This document shows, in pieces, positions 18,668-28,790 of a stretch of 64,000 bases of DNA. The position numbers were made by a program, and so were the translations under genes. The notes beneath the pieces were generated by a model. It searched no databases and was not told the DNA's origin. It saw only the letters and a list, made by a program, of their open reading frames with translations. Source of the DNA: Bacteroidaceae bacterium (GTDB taxonomy: Bacteria > Bacteroidota > Bacteroidia > Bacteroidales > Bacteroidaceae); contig JAEEZX010000018.1 of assembly GCA_016292045.1 (NCBI GenBank), forward strand, positions 22,249 through 86,248, written 5' to 3'. Each line of letters begins with the position of its first letter. Position 1 is the first letter of the stretch.

Positions 18668-19964
18668 GGTCTATGTGAAATTGTTTGATGCGTTGTGTGA
18701 AAAGTGTCTCTTGCTCCTTGCGGAAGAATGATGTGCAGATGCGGACACCCTGCTGTGTGGACCCCATCGTGTCCAACGGGAATACAGCGATACCGTATGT
18801 CATCAGTTCGCGGGTGAGCTCCAGATCTGTCATACCGGGATACTGCACGGTGAAATAGAATCCGTCTGCAAGAGGAGCACCCATATCGTTGTCGTACACC
18901 AGATAGAAACCGTTGGCAAGCAGCACGTCTTTCATGAACTTTGCCCTGCGACCGTATTCCTTCACATCATCGAGGAAGTTGTATGCTCCGCTGACAGCTG
19001 CTTCCATAAGTGCTGCCATAGCGTGCTGTACGGAATGCGTGGTGCCGCTGGAGAGCGTATACATCAGACGTCCTACGAAGAAATCTCCGAAAGCCCCCAC
19101 TCCGAAATTCTTCTGCAAGGGAGCGAACACACGATGGAAGAGTTCGTTGGAGATACACGTCACACCGATACGCTGACCTGCATAGGAGAAAGCCTTCGAA
19201 GCTGAAACCCACAGCACGTAGTTGTCTGTGTAGCGGGCCACCGTTGCCTGATAAGGCGCCTCATAGGGATGAGAGAGGTCGCGACGGAAATCCATTGCGA
19301 AATATGCCAAATCCTCCAGCACAATGACATCGTGCTTCGTGGCGAGCTGGCCGATACCCTTGAGTTCTTCCTCTGTGAAACACACCCAGGATGGGTTGTT
19401 GGGATTGGAGTACACAATGGCACAGATATTGCCCTTGGAGATAATCTCCTCGAGTTTCTTTATCAGTTCTGCACCGCGATAGTTGTAGATGTCGAGAGCT
19501 TCGTGCTTAAGGCCTATCACATCACACTGGGTCGTCTGCACAGGGAAACCCGGCTGTATGAGCAGCACGGTATCCTGCTTTGAACCGGCGAAAGCATGAC
19601 GGATTGCCATAAACGTGGCGAAGGTGCCTTGCATGCTGCCCGTTGTGGGCACACATCCCTCCGCATCGATATCCACACCGATGAAAGCCTTCACAAAATC
19701 AGAAGCCGCCTTCTTGATGCGAGGTATACCCCCGTTGGGAGGATATATCGTAGCGCATCCGGAGCGAAGAGCTTCCGCCTCTGCTTTCATTGCGATTTCA
19801 GAAGGTTTCAAACCAGGCACACCCATCTCCAGATGGATTACCTCCTCGCCCGTCTTTTCTTCAATCTGCTTGGAGAGCGCCTGTATATCACGAATGGTGG
19901 CCTGAGAAAAATCCCCAAGCCCCATTCCGTCTATAATCCTGTTTACTTGTTCTTTATCAAACAC
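18657..19964 (-). CDS. PLP-dependent class I/II aminotransferase
   Basis: 'VYSNPNNPSWVCFTEEEL', 'VLEDLAYFAMDFR', 'VSASKAFSYAGQRIG' (PLP lysine). Confidence 0.88.
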   Translation of the reverse strand: MFDKEQVNRIIDGMGLGDFSQATIRDIQALSKQIEEKTGEEVIHLEMGVPGLKPSEIAMKAEAEALRSGCATIYPPNGGIPRIKKAASDFVKAFIGVDIDAEGCVPTTGSMQGTFATFMAIRHAFAGSKQDTVLLIQPGFPVQTTQCDVIGLKHEALDIYNYRGAELIKKLEEIISKGNICAIVYSNPNNPSWVCFTEEELKGIGQLATKHDVIVLEDLAYFAMDFRRDLSHPYEAPYQATVARYTDNYVLWVSASKAFSYAGQRIGVTCISNELFHRVFAPLQKNFGVGAFGDFFVGRLMYTLSSGTTHSVQHAMAALMEAAVSGAYNFLDDVKEYGRRAKFMKDVLLANGFYLVYDNDMGAPLADGFYFTVQYPGMTDLELTRELMTYGIAVFPLDTMGSTQQGVRICTSFFRKEQETLFTQRIKQFHIDHGC

Positions 19965-20000
19965 GATAAACTGTGAATATTTAGTTATGAGATTAAATTG

Positions 20001-21311
20001 TTAGTGCCAATTCGAGAAGTCGCGCTTATCGTTCACATGTTTAGCCTTGCCAGTGGAGCGTTCGATTGTGCCAGGCGGCTGAATGTGAATGTTGGGTTTG
20101 ATACCGGTGAGAGATACCAGACGGTCGTAGAGCGGCTTGATGAACGGCATCTGCTTGCCGGGATTGGGCGAGAAGAACTCTTCGCGCAACTCGACGTCGA
20201 GATCGAATGTATCCTCGTTGCCCTTGCGGTCCACCGTGATGAAATACTGCGGAGTGAATGCAGGGAATTCTGTGAGCACCGTCTCTATCTGGCTGGGGAA
20301 TACGTTTACACCGCGAATGATGAGCATATCGTCGCTGCGACCCAGCACCTTACCCATTCTCACGGCTGTACGGCCGCACTTACAGGGTTCGTAGATAAGG
20401 CTGGTGAGGTCGCGGGTGCGATAGCGAAGGATGGGCATAGCCTCCTTGCAGAGCGAAGTGATTACCAACTCGCCCACTTCACCAGGAGCAACGGGCTTCA
20501 GGGTCTCGGGATTGAGTATCTCGGGCAGGAACATATCCTCCCACACGTGTGTACCGTCCTGATATTCGCACTCACCGCCCACACCGGGACCGCACATCTC
20601 CGTGAGACCGTAGATGTCGATGGCCTTGATGTGGAACTTGGCTTCCAGTTCGCGACGGATGCCCCATGTCCAAGGCTCTGCGCCGAAGAAACCGACACGC
20701 AACTTCAGCTTGGAGACATCCACCTTGTTCTTTTCCATCACCTCGGCAAGGTGCAGGGCATACGAAGGAGTGCAGCAGATGGCAGCTGTGCCCATGTCCT
20801 GCATCAGCATAATCTGCTTCTGCGAATTACCGGCAGAGGTGGGCAACTGCACAGCACCCAGCTTGGCTGCTCCGTCGTGGGCACCGAGTCCGCCTGTGAA
20901 GAGGCCGTAGCCGTAGGCCACCTGCACCACATCGCCGGGACCTATATCACCCACAGCCAAAACGCGGGCAACACACTCGCTCCACATATCGAGGTCGGCT
21001 TGTGTGTAAGTGCCGACAACAGGTTTTCCCGTGGTACCGCTGGAAGCGTGTATACGGCGAATCTCGCTCATGGGAACAGCCTGCAAGCCGTAGGGATATT
21101 CATCACGCAGGTCGTGCTTTGTTGTGAAAGGCAACTTGGTGACATCGTCAACAGACTTGATGTCTTCCGGCTTCACACCCAGTTCGTCCATCTTCCTCTT
21201 GTAGAAGGGGACATTCTCGTAGCATCGCTTCACGGTGGCAGCCAGCCTCTCGCTCTGCAGCTTTCTCATGTCCTCGCGGGACATGCACTCCATTTTAGGA
21301 TTGAAAATCAT
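20001..21311 (-). CDS. paaK: Phenylacetate-CoA ligase (second paralog)
   Basis: 'RIHASSGTTGKPVVGTYTQADLDMWSECVARVLAVGDIGPGDVVQVAYGYGLFTGGLGAHDGAAKLG', 'GRSDDMLIIRGVNVFPSQIE'. Confidence 0.9.
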   Translation of the reverse strand: MIFNPKMECMSREDMRKLQSERLAATVKRCYENVPFYKRKMDELGVKPEDIKSVDDVTKLPFTTKHDLRDEYPYGLQAVPMSEIRRIHASSGTTGKPVVGTYTQADLDMWSECVARVLAVGDIGPGDVVQVAYGYGLFTGGLGAHDGAAKLGAVQLPTSAGNSQKQIMLMQDMGTAAICCTPSYALHLAEVMEKNKVDVSKLKLRVGFFGAEPWTWGIRRELEAKFHIKAIDIYGLTEMCGPGVGGECEYQDGTHVWEDMFLPEILNPETLKPVAPGEVGELVITSLCKEAMPILRYRTRDLTSLIYEPCKCGRTAVRMGKVLGRSDDMLIIRGVNVFPSQIETVLTEFPAFTPQYFITVDRKGNEDTFDLDVELREEFFSPNPGKQMPFIKPLYDRLVSLTGIKPNIHIQPPGTIERSTGKAKHVNDKRDFSNWH

Positions 21312-21331
21312 ATCTGTAAGTATAGTTTAAT

Positions 21332-21907
21332 TTACATTCCGCATGCCTTCACTCCTGCGTCGAAGGCCTTCAGGTTGGCTTCCACCACCTGCTCTCCCTT
21401 GCGGGCGAACACCGTAGCGATGGCCTCGCGAAGACTCTCCACAGAGAGAATACCGATGGCAGGAGCAGCCATACCCAGCAACACCATGTTGGCACCGCGG
21501 GGATTGCCGCAGTCCTTTGCCACAGTCTCGATGTCGAGCTTCACACTGGGAAGAGTGTCCAGCTCCTTCTGCATGGCATCCTCGTCGGGATAGTTGGGGA
21601 TATTGACGAAAGGCTTCGAACTTGTCACTATCCTGCCCTCTTTGCTCAGGTATGCAAGATAGCGCATCGACTCCATGGGTTCCATAGAGATGATGAGATC
21701 GGCACCGGCCTCTGCAATGAGGTCGCTCCAGATGGGCTCGGTGGACAGACGCAGATTCGACTGCACGTCTCCGCCGCGCTGACTCATGCCGTGCACCTCA
21801 GCCTGCTTGAGATAGAGACCGGCCTTTGTGGCAGCCTCGCCTATGATGGTTGCGATGGAGAGAATGCCTTGTCCTCCCACACCGCACAGTATGATATCCT
21901 TTTTCAT
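21332..21907 (-). CDS. iorB: Indolepyruvate oxidoreductase subunit beta
   Basis: MKKDIILCGVGGQGILSIATIIGEAATKAGLYLKQAEVHGMSQRGGDVQSNLRLS. Start at the internal ATG 21907. Confidence 0.88.
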   Translation of the reverse strand: MKKDIILCGVGGQGILSIATIIGEAATKAGLYLKQAEVHGMSQRGGDVQSNLRLSTEPIWSDLIAEAGADLIISMEPMESMRYLAYLSKEGRIVTSSKPFVNIPNYPDEDAMQKELDTLPSVKLDIETVAKDCGNPRGANMVLLGMAAPAIGILSVESLREAIATVFARKGEQVVEANLKAFDAGVKACGM

Positions 21908-23481
21908 TGCTTCTTGGCTCTTGCGTGACGGGCGAAAGTCTGGATACACTCTCTGCGAGGTATGATGACGGAAACACCCTTGTATTCGATTTCTTCCTTT
22001 ATCACCTTTGTGATTTCAGGCATGTTCTTGGGCAGGGGCACTACGACGCGCACGTGCTCGGGCTCTACGCCAAGTCCCAGACAGATTGCCTCGAACTTAT
22101 TGGTTCCGGCAGAATCCTGTCCGCCTGTCATACCCGTTGTCAGGTTGTCGGAAATAATCACCGTGATATTCGACTTGTCGTTCACGGCATCCAGCAAACC
22201 TGTCATACCGCTGTGTGTGAATGTGGAGTCGCCAATCACAGCAACGGCAGGGAACAGACCTGCATCGGCAGCACCTTTGGCCATAGTGATGCTGGCGCCC
22301 ATATCCACACAGGAAGAAAGACTCTTGAAGGGAGGCAGAGCACCCAGAGTGTAGCAACCGATGTCGCCAAACACCCTATGGTCGGGATAAGATGCCAGCA
22401 CTTCGTTGAGCGCTGTGTAGACATCCCTGTGACCGCAGCCCTGACAGAGCTGAGGGGGACGCGCAGCCATATTCTGCGCAGCGGCAAACACAGCACCGGT
22501 CTCCTTACCCAGAGCCTTTGCCACGCTGTCGGGAGTGAGTTCGCCCGTTCTGGGAAGATCGCCGGTCAGACGTCCCTTGACGGGATAACCGGCACCCAGC
22601 AGGCCCTTCACCATCTCCTCCACAACGGGCTGTCCGTCCTCAATCACCATCAGACAATCGCACTTAGCAGCCAGAGCCTTGATTTTATCCTCGGGCAGAG
22701 GATACTGTGATATCTTCACCAGATTGGCCTCATTGCCGACAGCCTCCTTCACATAGTTGTATGCGATACCGCAGGCAAGGATACCCATCTTCGAGGATGA
22801 AGACTCCACCTTGTTGTATACACTCTCCTCAGAGGCAGCCTTCATGGCATCCTGCTTCTCCAGCAGAGCGACATACTTTCTGCGGGCTATGCCGGGCAGA
22901 AGCACCCAGGCATCCGTAGAAGGAGACAGCGGCTTCTCGGCAACGGGCTCTGTGATTTCCACAGCGGCACGGGAGTGGGCCAGACGGGTCACAACACGCA
23001 ATACAACGGGTTCGCCGATGCGCTCTGAGAATTCGAAGGCAGATGCCATCATGTCGTAAGCCTCCTGCTGATTGGAGGGCTCGAAACAAGGCACAAGAGC
23101 AAACTTGGCATAGAAGCGCGAGTCCTGCTCGTTCTGCGACGAGTGCATCGAGGGGTCGTCGGCGGCGAGCACCACCAGACCGCCCTTCACACCTGTGATG
23201 GCACTGTTTACAAAAGCGTCGGCACAGACATTCATACCCACGTGCTTCATACACACGAGAGCTCTCTTGCCGGCATACGACATACCTAAAGCGGCCTCCA
23301 TCGCGGTCTTCTCGTTGGTACACCAGCGGGAATGCACTCCGCGCTCCTTGGCCAGAGGATTGTTTTGGATAAATTCTGTAATTTCGGTGCTGGGCGTTCC
23401 AGGGTAAGCGTAAACGCCACTTAAGCCGGCATTAATCGCTCCCAAGGCTATCGCTTCATCACCTAAAAGAAGTTTTTTCAT
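21904..23481 (-). CDS. iorA: Indolepyruvate ferredoxin oxidoreductase subunit alpha (TPP-dependent)
   Basis: MKKLLLGDEAIALGAINAGLSGVYAYPGTPSTEITEFI...; TPP region 'DIGCYTLGALPPFKSLSSCVDMGASITMAKGAADAG', 'GDSTFTHSGMTGLLDAVNDKSNITVIISDN'. Confidence 0.9.
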   Translation of the reverse strand: MKKLLLGDEAIALGAINAGLSGVYAYPGTPSTEITEFIQNNPLAKERGVHSRWCTNEKTAMEAALGMSYAGKRALVCMKHVGMNVCADAFVNSAITGVKGGLVVLAADDPSMHSSQNEQDSRFYAKFALVPCFEPSNQQEAYDMMASAFEFSERIGEPVVLRVVTRLAHSRAAVEITEPVAEKPLSPSTDAWVLLPGIARRKYVALLEKQDAMKAASEESVYNKVESSSSKMGILACGIAYNYVKEAVGNEANLVKISQYPLPEDKIKALAAKCDCLMVIEDGQPVVEEMVKGLLGAGYPVKGRLTGDLPRTGELTPDSVAKALGKETGAVFAAAQNMAARPPQLCQGCGHRDVYTALNEVLASYPDHRVFGDIGCYTLGALPPFKSLSSCVDMGASITMAKGAADAGLFPAVAVIGDSTFTHSGMTGLLDAVNDKSNITVIISDNLTTGMTGGQDSAGTNKFEAICLGLGVEPEHVRVVVPLPKNMPEITKVIKEEIEYKGVSVIIPRRECIQTFARHARAKKQ

Positions 23482-23513
23482 ATTTAAACGATTTTTTTTG
23501 CGTAAAATCGCGA

Positions 23514-23542
23514 CAAAGATAGTAAAAATTTTCGTAACTTTG
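23514..23542. promoter_or_regulatory. Divergent promoters iorA operon / transporter
   Basis: CAAAGATA at 23514-23521 (TATCTTTG on minus) and TAACTTTG at 23535-23542 (plus). Confidence 0.55.
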
Positions 23543-23582
23543 CGCCCCAGAGTACTTGAAAACCTCTTTAAAAACAAGATTT

Positions 23583-24278
23583 ATGTTAAAAAACCGCTCA
23601 GTGAGCGTATCCTTCATGCTGATGGGGATACTTTTTTGCTCCTGTTTAATCATCAGCAACCTTCTAAGCGTTAAGCTGCTCCGAATAACAGACTCTCTTT
23701 CCATCTCGGCAGCCATCATCATTTTCCCTGTGACATACATCCTCAACGACTGTATCGCGGAGGTGTGGGGCTATCGCAAGGCGCGCCTTATTATATGGAT
23801 GGGATTTCTCATGAATTTCTTCTGCGCAGCTGTGGGAATGATAGCCGTCGCTCTTCCTGCCGCCGACTTCTGGAAAGCAAATGAGGCTCACTTCGACTTC
23901 ATGTTCACGCTGGCTCCGCGAGTTGCAACCGCATCGTTGGCCGCATTCCTCGTGGGCAGTTTCCTCAACGCTTATGTTATGTCGCGCATGAAACTCTCTA
24001 GCGAAGGACGTCATTTCTCCGTGAGAGCCGTCGTCAGCACACTTTGGGGCGAAAGCGCAGACAGCTGCATCTTCTTCCCGTTCGCCTTCTGGGGACTCAT
24101 GCCGCCCGACGAACTGCTGAAACTCATGGTGATGCAGGTGCTTCTCAAGACGGCCTACGAAATCGTCATGCTGCCCGTCACTTATCGTATTGTGATTGCC
24201 GTGAAGCGATTCGAAGGCACAGATGTGTTCGACAAGGATCTCAAGAGCTACAACCCCTTCCATCTGTCCGACCTCTAA
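23583..24278 (+). CDS. Queuosine precursor transporter (YhhQ/VUT family)
   Basis: MLKNRSVSVSFMLMGILFCSCLIISNLLSVKLLRITDSLSISAAIIIFPVTYILNDCIAEVWGYRKAR, typical of the VUT family. Start set at ATG 23583. Confidence 0.82.
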   Translation: MLKNRSVSVSFMLMGILFCSCLIISNLLSVKLLRITDSLSISAAIIIFPVTYILNDCIAEVWGYRKARLIIWMGFLMNFFCAAVGMIAVALPAADFWKANEAHFDFMFTLAPRVATASLAAFLVGSFLNAYVMSRMKLSSEGRHFSVRAVVSTLWGESADSCIFFPFAFWGLMPPDELLKLMVMQVLLKTAYEIVMLPVTYRIVIAVKRFEGTDVFDKDLKSYNPFHLSDL

Positions 24279-24394
24279 CTGTAAGATGTTTTTACACGGA
24301 TTCTTGGCCAAGCAAACCTTCTGACAGAAAATTTCCGCTCACATTTTCAACAAGTTACAATTTTGATAAGCTCTTTCAGCCTGTTCTCAGACTC

Positions 24395-24427
24395 CCTGCA
24401 GAGTCGCTGCAGAGTGCTTGCAGAGGC
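24395..24427. repeat. 11-bp tandem repeat (CTGCAGAGTnG-like, three copies)
   Basis: CCCTGCAGAGT CGCTGCAGAGT GCTTGCAGAGG. Confidence 0.55.
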
Positions 24428-24595
24428 TTAGAAACGCTATTTTTTGTAAAATATTATGAGTGGCGAAGAGAGGATGCTGCAAGGAGGAAGAAAGGCGCTA
24501 AAGTTCACACAATCACAAAAAAATGGCATAAAATCTCTCCAAAGGAGCGTTATTTCACATTTTTTAGTTAACTTTGCGCTGGATTTTGAGAAAAA

Positions 24596-27562
24596 ATGGC
24601 ACAAACGGGCAAGTTAACACTACGCGACACCGCATTCGTTGACTTAATGCAGAAACGCATTTTCAACGTGCTCATAGTGGCAAATCCCTATGACGCATTC
24701 ATGCTTGAAGACGACGGACGCGTGGATGAAAAGATATTCTCGGAATACACGAAACTGGGTCTGCGCTTCCCTCCCCGATTCCTGCAGGTGGCATCAAGGG
24801 AAGAGGCAGAGCAGACAATAGCACGCGTCGGTGTGAATCTCATAATATGTATGCCAGGCACAGACGGCAGCAGCATATTCGACATCGCCCGCAGTATCAA
24901 GACCGACCACCCAACCATACCGATTGTGGTGCTGACGCCGTTCTCGCACGGTATCACAAGCCGAATGCAGAACGAGGACCTCACACCCTTCGAATACGTC
25001 TTCTGCTGGCTGGGAAACACAGAACTGCTGCTCTCCATCATCAAGCTGATTGAGGACCGCATGAATCTTGAAAACGACACGAGAGCCGGAGTGCAGATGA
25101 TACTTCTGGTGGAGGATTCCATCCGTTTCTACTCCAGCCTCCTGCCGATGCTCTATAAGTTTGTGCTCCAGCAGTCGCTGGCATTCGCCACAGAGGCGCT
25201 CAACACAAGCCTTGAAACGCTTCGCATGAGAGGACGTCCGAAGATTGTGCTGGCGCGAACATACAAGGAAGCGTGGGAGCTCTACACAAAATACGATGAC
25301 AACCTGCTCGGAGTGATATCCGACTGCCGTTTCCCCATGGAGAGATGGTATCCATCGGCAATGGACACAAGAGCGGAAACTCTTAATCCGGAAGCTGGAC
25401 TTCAGCTGCTGCAGGCCATACACGAGACAAGCCCCTACACGCCGCTCATCATGGATTCCTCCGATACCGACAAGATGGAGGCGGCGCACAACATTGGAGC
25501 GCATTTCATCGACAAGAACTCCAAGGCGATGGAACACGAGTTGCGCAAACATATGAGGCGCTTCTTCGGTTTCGGCGATTTCGTGTTCAAAGACCCGCAG
25601 ACGATGCAGGAGGTGGCACGAATACACAATCTTAAAGAGCTGCAAGACAGCATTATGACGCTTCCTGCTGATTCTTTACTTTACCATATTTCGCACAACA
25701 ATGTGTCACGATGGCTGGCCTCAAGAGCCATCTTCCCCGTGGCTGAATTCCTGAAGGGAATCACGTGGGAAAGGCTGCAGGATGTGGATGCACACCGACA
25801 GATTATCTTCGATGCAATTGTGGCTTACAGGCGCATGAAGAACCGCGGCGTGGTGGCAGTATATCAGAGAGACCGTTTCGACCAATACTCCAATTTCGCA
25901 CGTATCGGTGAAGGAAGTCTTGGCGGCAAGGGACGTGGTCTCGCTTTTCTCGACCGTCTGCTGAAGGACAAACGCTCTGATTTCCTCATGATACCCAAGA
26001 CGCTCGTGCTCTGCACGGATATCTTCGACGAATTCATGGAGAACAACGACCTCTACGGCATCGCTCTCTCGGATCGCAGCGATGAGGAAATACTTCAGGC
26101 CTTCCTGGAAGCAAAACTGCCCGAACACCTGCTGGGCGACCTCGAAGCCTTTCAGGATGTTGTTGGCGGCCCGCTCGCCGTGCGTTCGTCATCACTCCTT
26201 GAGGATGCTCACTATCAGCCCTTTGCCGGAATATATTCCACCTATATGGTGAGATACGACAAAGAGAACAATCCTGAGAGTCCTACTTCCAACCTGAGAC
26301 GTCTGGCGCAGGCCATCAAAGGTGTCTACGCATCTGTATATTACAGAGGTAGCAAGGATTATATGACAGCTACCTCAAACGTCATCGATCAGGAAAAGAT
26401 GGCTGTCATCTTGCAGGAAGTTGTGGGCGAAGAGCACGGAGACCGCTTCTATCCGACGATATCTGGTGTGGCACGCAGCATAAACTACTATCCCATCGGT
26501 GACGAGCGTGCCGAAGAAGGCATCGTATCTCTGGCAATGGGATTGGGTAAGCACATTGTGGACGGAGGCACAACGCTACGCGTGTGTCCTGCGCATCCCG
26601 ATCAGGTGTTGCAAATGTCGGAGATGGAGATTGCTTTGCGCGACACACAGACATCATTCCTCGCGCTTAGCACAAAAAAGACGGAGGCAAATATGAGTGT
26701 GGACGACGGATTCAACCTCGTTCGGGTACCCGTGAGAGAAGCTGAGGGCGACGGAACGCTGCAATGGATATGCTCCACATTCGATCCGATGGATCAGCGT
26801 ATATACGACAGCTACTACGAAGGACGCAACCGCAAGATAATATCTTTTGCCGGAGTGCTGCAGAACAACGTGTTCCCCCTGCCCGAACTTCTGCGCGAAG
26901 TGCTCGATATGGGACAGAATGCTATGCGCCGTCCTGTCGAGATTGAGTTTGCCGTGAATCTGCACGCAGACAAGACCGGCGAGTTCTACCTTCTGCAGAT
27001 ACGTCCTATGGTGGACAACCGTTTCCAGTTGGACGAAGACCTGAGAACTGTCTCTGACGATGTCTGTCTGCTGCGCTCCCACAATGCCATCGGATTCGGT
27101 GTGTGGAATGACATACAGGATGTTGTCTACGTTCCCACAAAAAACTTCTCTCCTGCCAAGAATACCCAGATAGCAGAGGAGGTGGATAAGATAAACCGCA
27201 AACTGCTCTCGGAAGGCAGAAAATGCCTGCTTATAGGTCCTGGACGCTGGGGCACATCGGATCCCTGGTTGGGCATCCCTGTGAAATGGCCGCATATTTC
27301 TTCTGCGCAGGTGATTGTGGAAGCCGGAATGGACAGCTTCCAGGTGGATCCCTCGCAGGGAACGCATTTCTTCCAGAATCTCACGTCGTTGGGTGTCGGG
27401 TATTTGACCATCAATGCATTCTCAGGCGACGGACTTTGGCGTGAGGAGTTGCTGAACGACATGCCTGCTGAAATGGAAACCGAACACGTGCGCCTGATAC
27501 ACCTTCAGCAACCGCTCACAATAAAAATTGACGGACAAAAGAAGGAGGCGATTGTAGTTTAG
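24596..27562 (+). CDS. PEP/pyruvate-binding (PPDK_N, ATP-grasp-like) domain protein with N-terminal receiver-like region
   Basis: N-terminus 'RIFNVLIVANPYDAFML...IICMPGTDGSSIFDIARSIKTDHPTIPIVVLTPFS' receiver-like; 'GEGSLGGKGRGLAFLDRLL...PLAVRSSSLLEDAHYQPFAGIYSTYMV' PPDK_N-like; 'VEIEFAVNLHADKTGEFYLLQIRPM'. Upstream TAACTTTG promoter. Confidence 0.8.
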   Translation: MAQTGKLTLRDTAFVDLMQKRIFNVLIVANPYDAFMLEDDGRVDEKIFSEYTKLGLRFPPRFLQVASREEAEQTIARVGVNLIICMPGTDGSSIFDIARSIKTDHPTIPIVVLTPFSHGITSRMQNEDLTPFEYVFCWLGNTELLLSIIKLIEDRMNLENDTRAGVQMILLVEDSIRFYSSLLPMLYKFVLQQSLAFATEALNTSLETLRMRGRPKIVLARTYKEAWELYTKYDDNLLGVISDCRFPMERWYPSAMDTRAETLNPEAGLQLLQAIHETSPYTPLIMDSSDTDKMEAAHNIGAHFIDKNSKAMEHELRKHMRRFFGFGDFVFKDPQTMQEVARIHNLKELQDSIMTLPADSLLYHISHNNVSRWLASRAIFPVAEFLKGITWERLQDVDAHRQIIFDAIVAYRRMKNRGVVAVYQRDRFDQYSNFARIGEGSLGGKGRGLAFLDRLLKDKRSDFLMIPKTLVLCTDIFDEFMENNDLYGIALSDRSDEEILQAFLEAKLPEHLLGDLEAFQDVVGGPLAVRSSSLLEDAHYQPFAGIYSTYMVRYDKENNPESPTSNLRRLAQAIKGVYASVYYRGSKDYMTATSNVIDQEKMAVILQEVVGEEHGDRFYPTISGVARSINYYPIGDERAEEGIVSLAMGLGKHIVDGGTTLRVCPAHPDQVLQMSEMEIALRDTQTSFLALSTKKTEANMSVDDGFNLVRVPVREAEGDGTLQWICSTFDPMDQRIYDSYYEGRNRKIISFAGVLQNNVFPLPELLREVLDMGQNAMRRPVEIEFAVNLHADKTGEFYLLQIRPMVDNRFQLDEDLRTVSDDVCLLRSHNAIGFGVWNDIQDVVYVPTKNFSPAKNTQIAEEVDKINRKLLSEGRKCLLIGPGRWGTSDPWLGIPVKWPHISSAQVIVEAGMDSFQVDPSQGTHFFQNLTSLGVGYLTINAFSGDGLWREELLNDMPAEMETEHVRLIHLQQPLTIKIDGQKKEAIVV

Positions 27563-27580
27563 AGTTTAGAGTTTAGAGTT
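27556..27580. repeat. 7-bp tandem repeat (TTTAGAG)n
   Basis: GTTTAGAGTTTAGAGTTTAGAGTT overlaps the stop of the preceding gene. Confidence 0.75.
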
Positions 27581-27597
27581 AAAAAGATAATTTAAGT

Positions 27598-28773
27598 ATG
27601 TTGAACAAAAAAATCACTCTTTTGGCATTGTGTGCATTCACGATGCAGAATCTGTTTGCTCTCAACAACGGGAGCGATGCAGACGAAAACACCTTCACAC
27701 CCGCAGAAGAAACGTCCTATCATCAGGATCCGCAGTCGAAAAGTATGAAGGAAGTGCTCAACCCCGTAATGGAAAAAGCTCCCGACTGGACTAAAGATGT
27801 GGCCGACCGTATCAAGCTGCACGGTTATGCCCAAGGTGCTTACATCTACAACAACGCCAACGGCGAAAACAGAAACAGCTTCGACATGAAGCGCGTCATC
27901 TTCTGGGTGGATGCCCGCATCACACCGCGCTGGTCGTTCTCCTTCATGCACGACTTCATGTCCGTAGTGCAGGAATACTACACTGATTTCAGCTTCTTCA
28001 AAAACAAGAAATATCTGACGGTGCGCTTCGGACAGTTCAAGCACGCCAGCACCTACGAGAATCCCCTTTCTCCCACCGGATTGGAAACCATTGACGTCTA
28101 TTCCGAGGGCGTTGTCTATCTGGCAGGATGCGGCAGCGACCGTATGTTCGGCACCTCCTACGGCCGAGAAATGGGTCTGGCACTCTACGGCGAAGCCGCT
28201 AAAGGCAAGTTTGCATACAATTTCCAGGTGCTCAACGGCTGCATCATCAACAAATTCGACAACAACAACCAGAAGGATATGGTCCTGCGACTGGAATACC
28301 GTCCTGTGAAGGGTCTCAATATCGTGGCCACCGGTCGCGTGGGACGAGGCCAGAATATGCTCAACTTTGAATCACCCATAACCGGTATCGGTGCCGGCGA
28401 GCGCTATGTGCGCAACCGCTATTCTTTCGGCGGCGCTTACGATTGCAAATGGATTCGCCTTCACGGTGAATATCTGGAGGGTAAGGACGGACCCACAAGC
28501 TCCCGTGGCGGCTATCTCACAGGCAGTGTTCCCCTGGGTCTGAAGGGTTTTGAGAGCGTCTTCTCTTACGACTACTTCAACTATAACGTTTCAAGGGGTT
28601 ACGATCAGCACAAAGCCGTTGTCGGATTGCAGTATTGGTTCTTCAAAAAGTGCCGTGTGCAGGCACAGTACATTTACAAGTCGGCCGTTATCAACGGCGG
28701 CTTAACCGGATGCGAATACGTGCGTGGAGACAATCACGGCGTACAGGTACAGTTACAGGTTCGCTTCAACTAA
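27598..28773 (+). CDS. Outer-membrane porin (phosphate-selective porin O/P-like beta-barrel)
   Basis: Signal peptide MLNKKITLLALCAFTMQNLFAL; 'FWVDARITPRWSFSFMHDFM', 'YLTVRFGQFKHASTYENPLSPTGLETID', C-terminal 'VQVQLQVRFN' barrel strand. Confidence 0.75.
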   Translation: MLNKKITLLALCAFTMQNLFALNNGSDADENTFTPAEETSYHQDPQSKSMKEVLNPVMEKAPDWTKDVADRIKLHGYAQGAYIYNNANGENRNSFDMKRVIFWVDARITPRWSFSFMHDFMSVVQEYYTDFSFFKNKKYLTVRFGQFKHASTYENPLSPTGLETIDVYSEGVVYLAGCGSDRMFGTSYGREMGLALYGEAAKGKFAYNFQVLNGCIINKFDNNNQKDMVLRLEYRPVKGLNIVATGRVGRGQNMLNFESPITGIGAGERYVRNRYSFGGAYDCKWIRLHGEYLEGKDGPTSSRGGYLTGSVPLGLKGFESVFSYDYFNYNVSRGYDQHKAVVGLQYWFFKKCRVQAQYIYKSAVINGGLTGCEYVRGDNHGVQVQLQVRFN

Positions 28774-28790
28774 AACAATCTCTATAAATT

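Noticed and set aside
19998-21593. Plus-strand ORF (531 aa) opposite paaK
   Set aside because: Antisense to a clear phenylacetate-CoA ligase and iorB.
24044-24571. Plus-strand ORF overlapping the transporter gene
   Set aside because: Out-of-frame over a conserved membrane protein, then runs into noncoding DNA.
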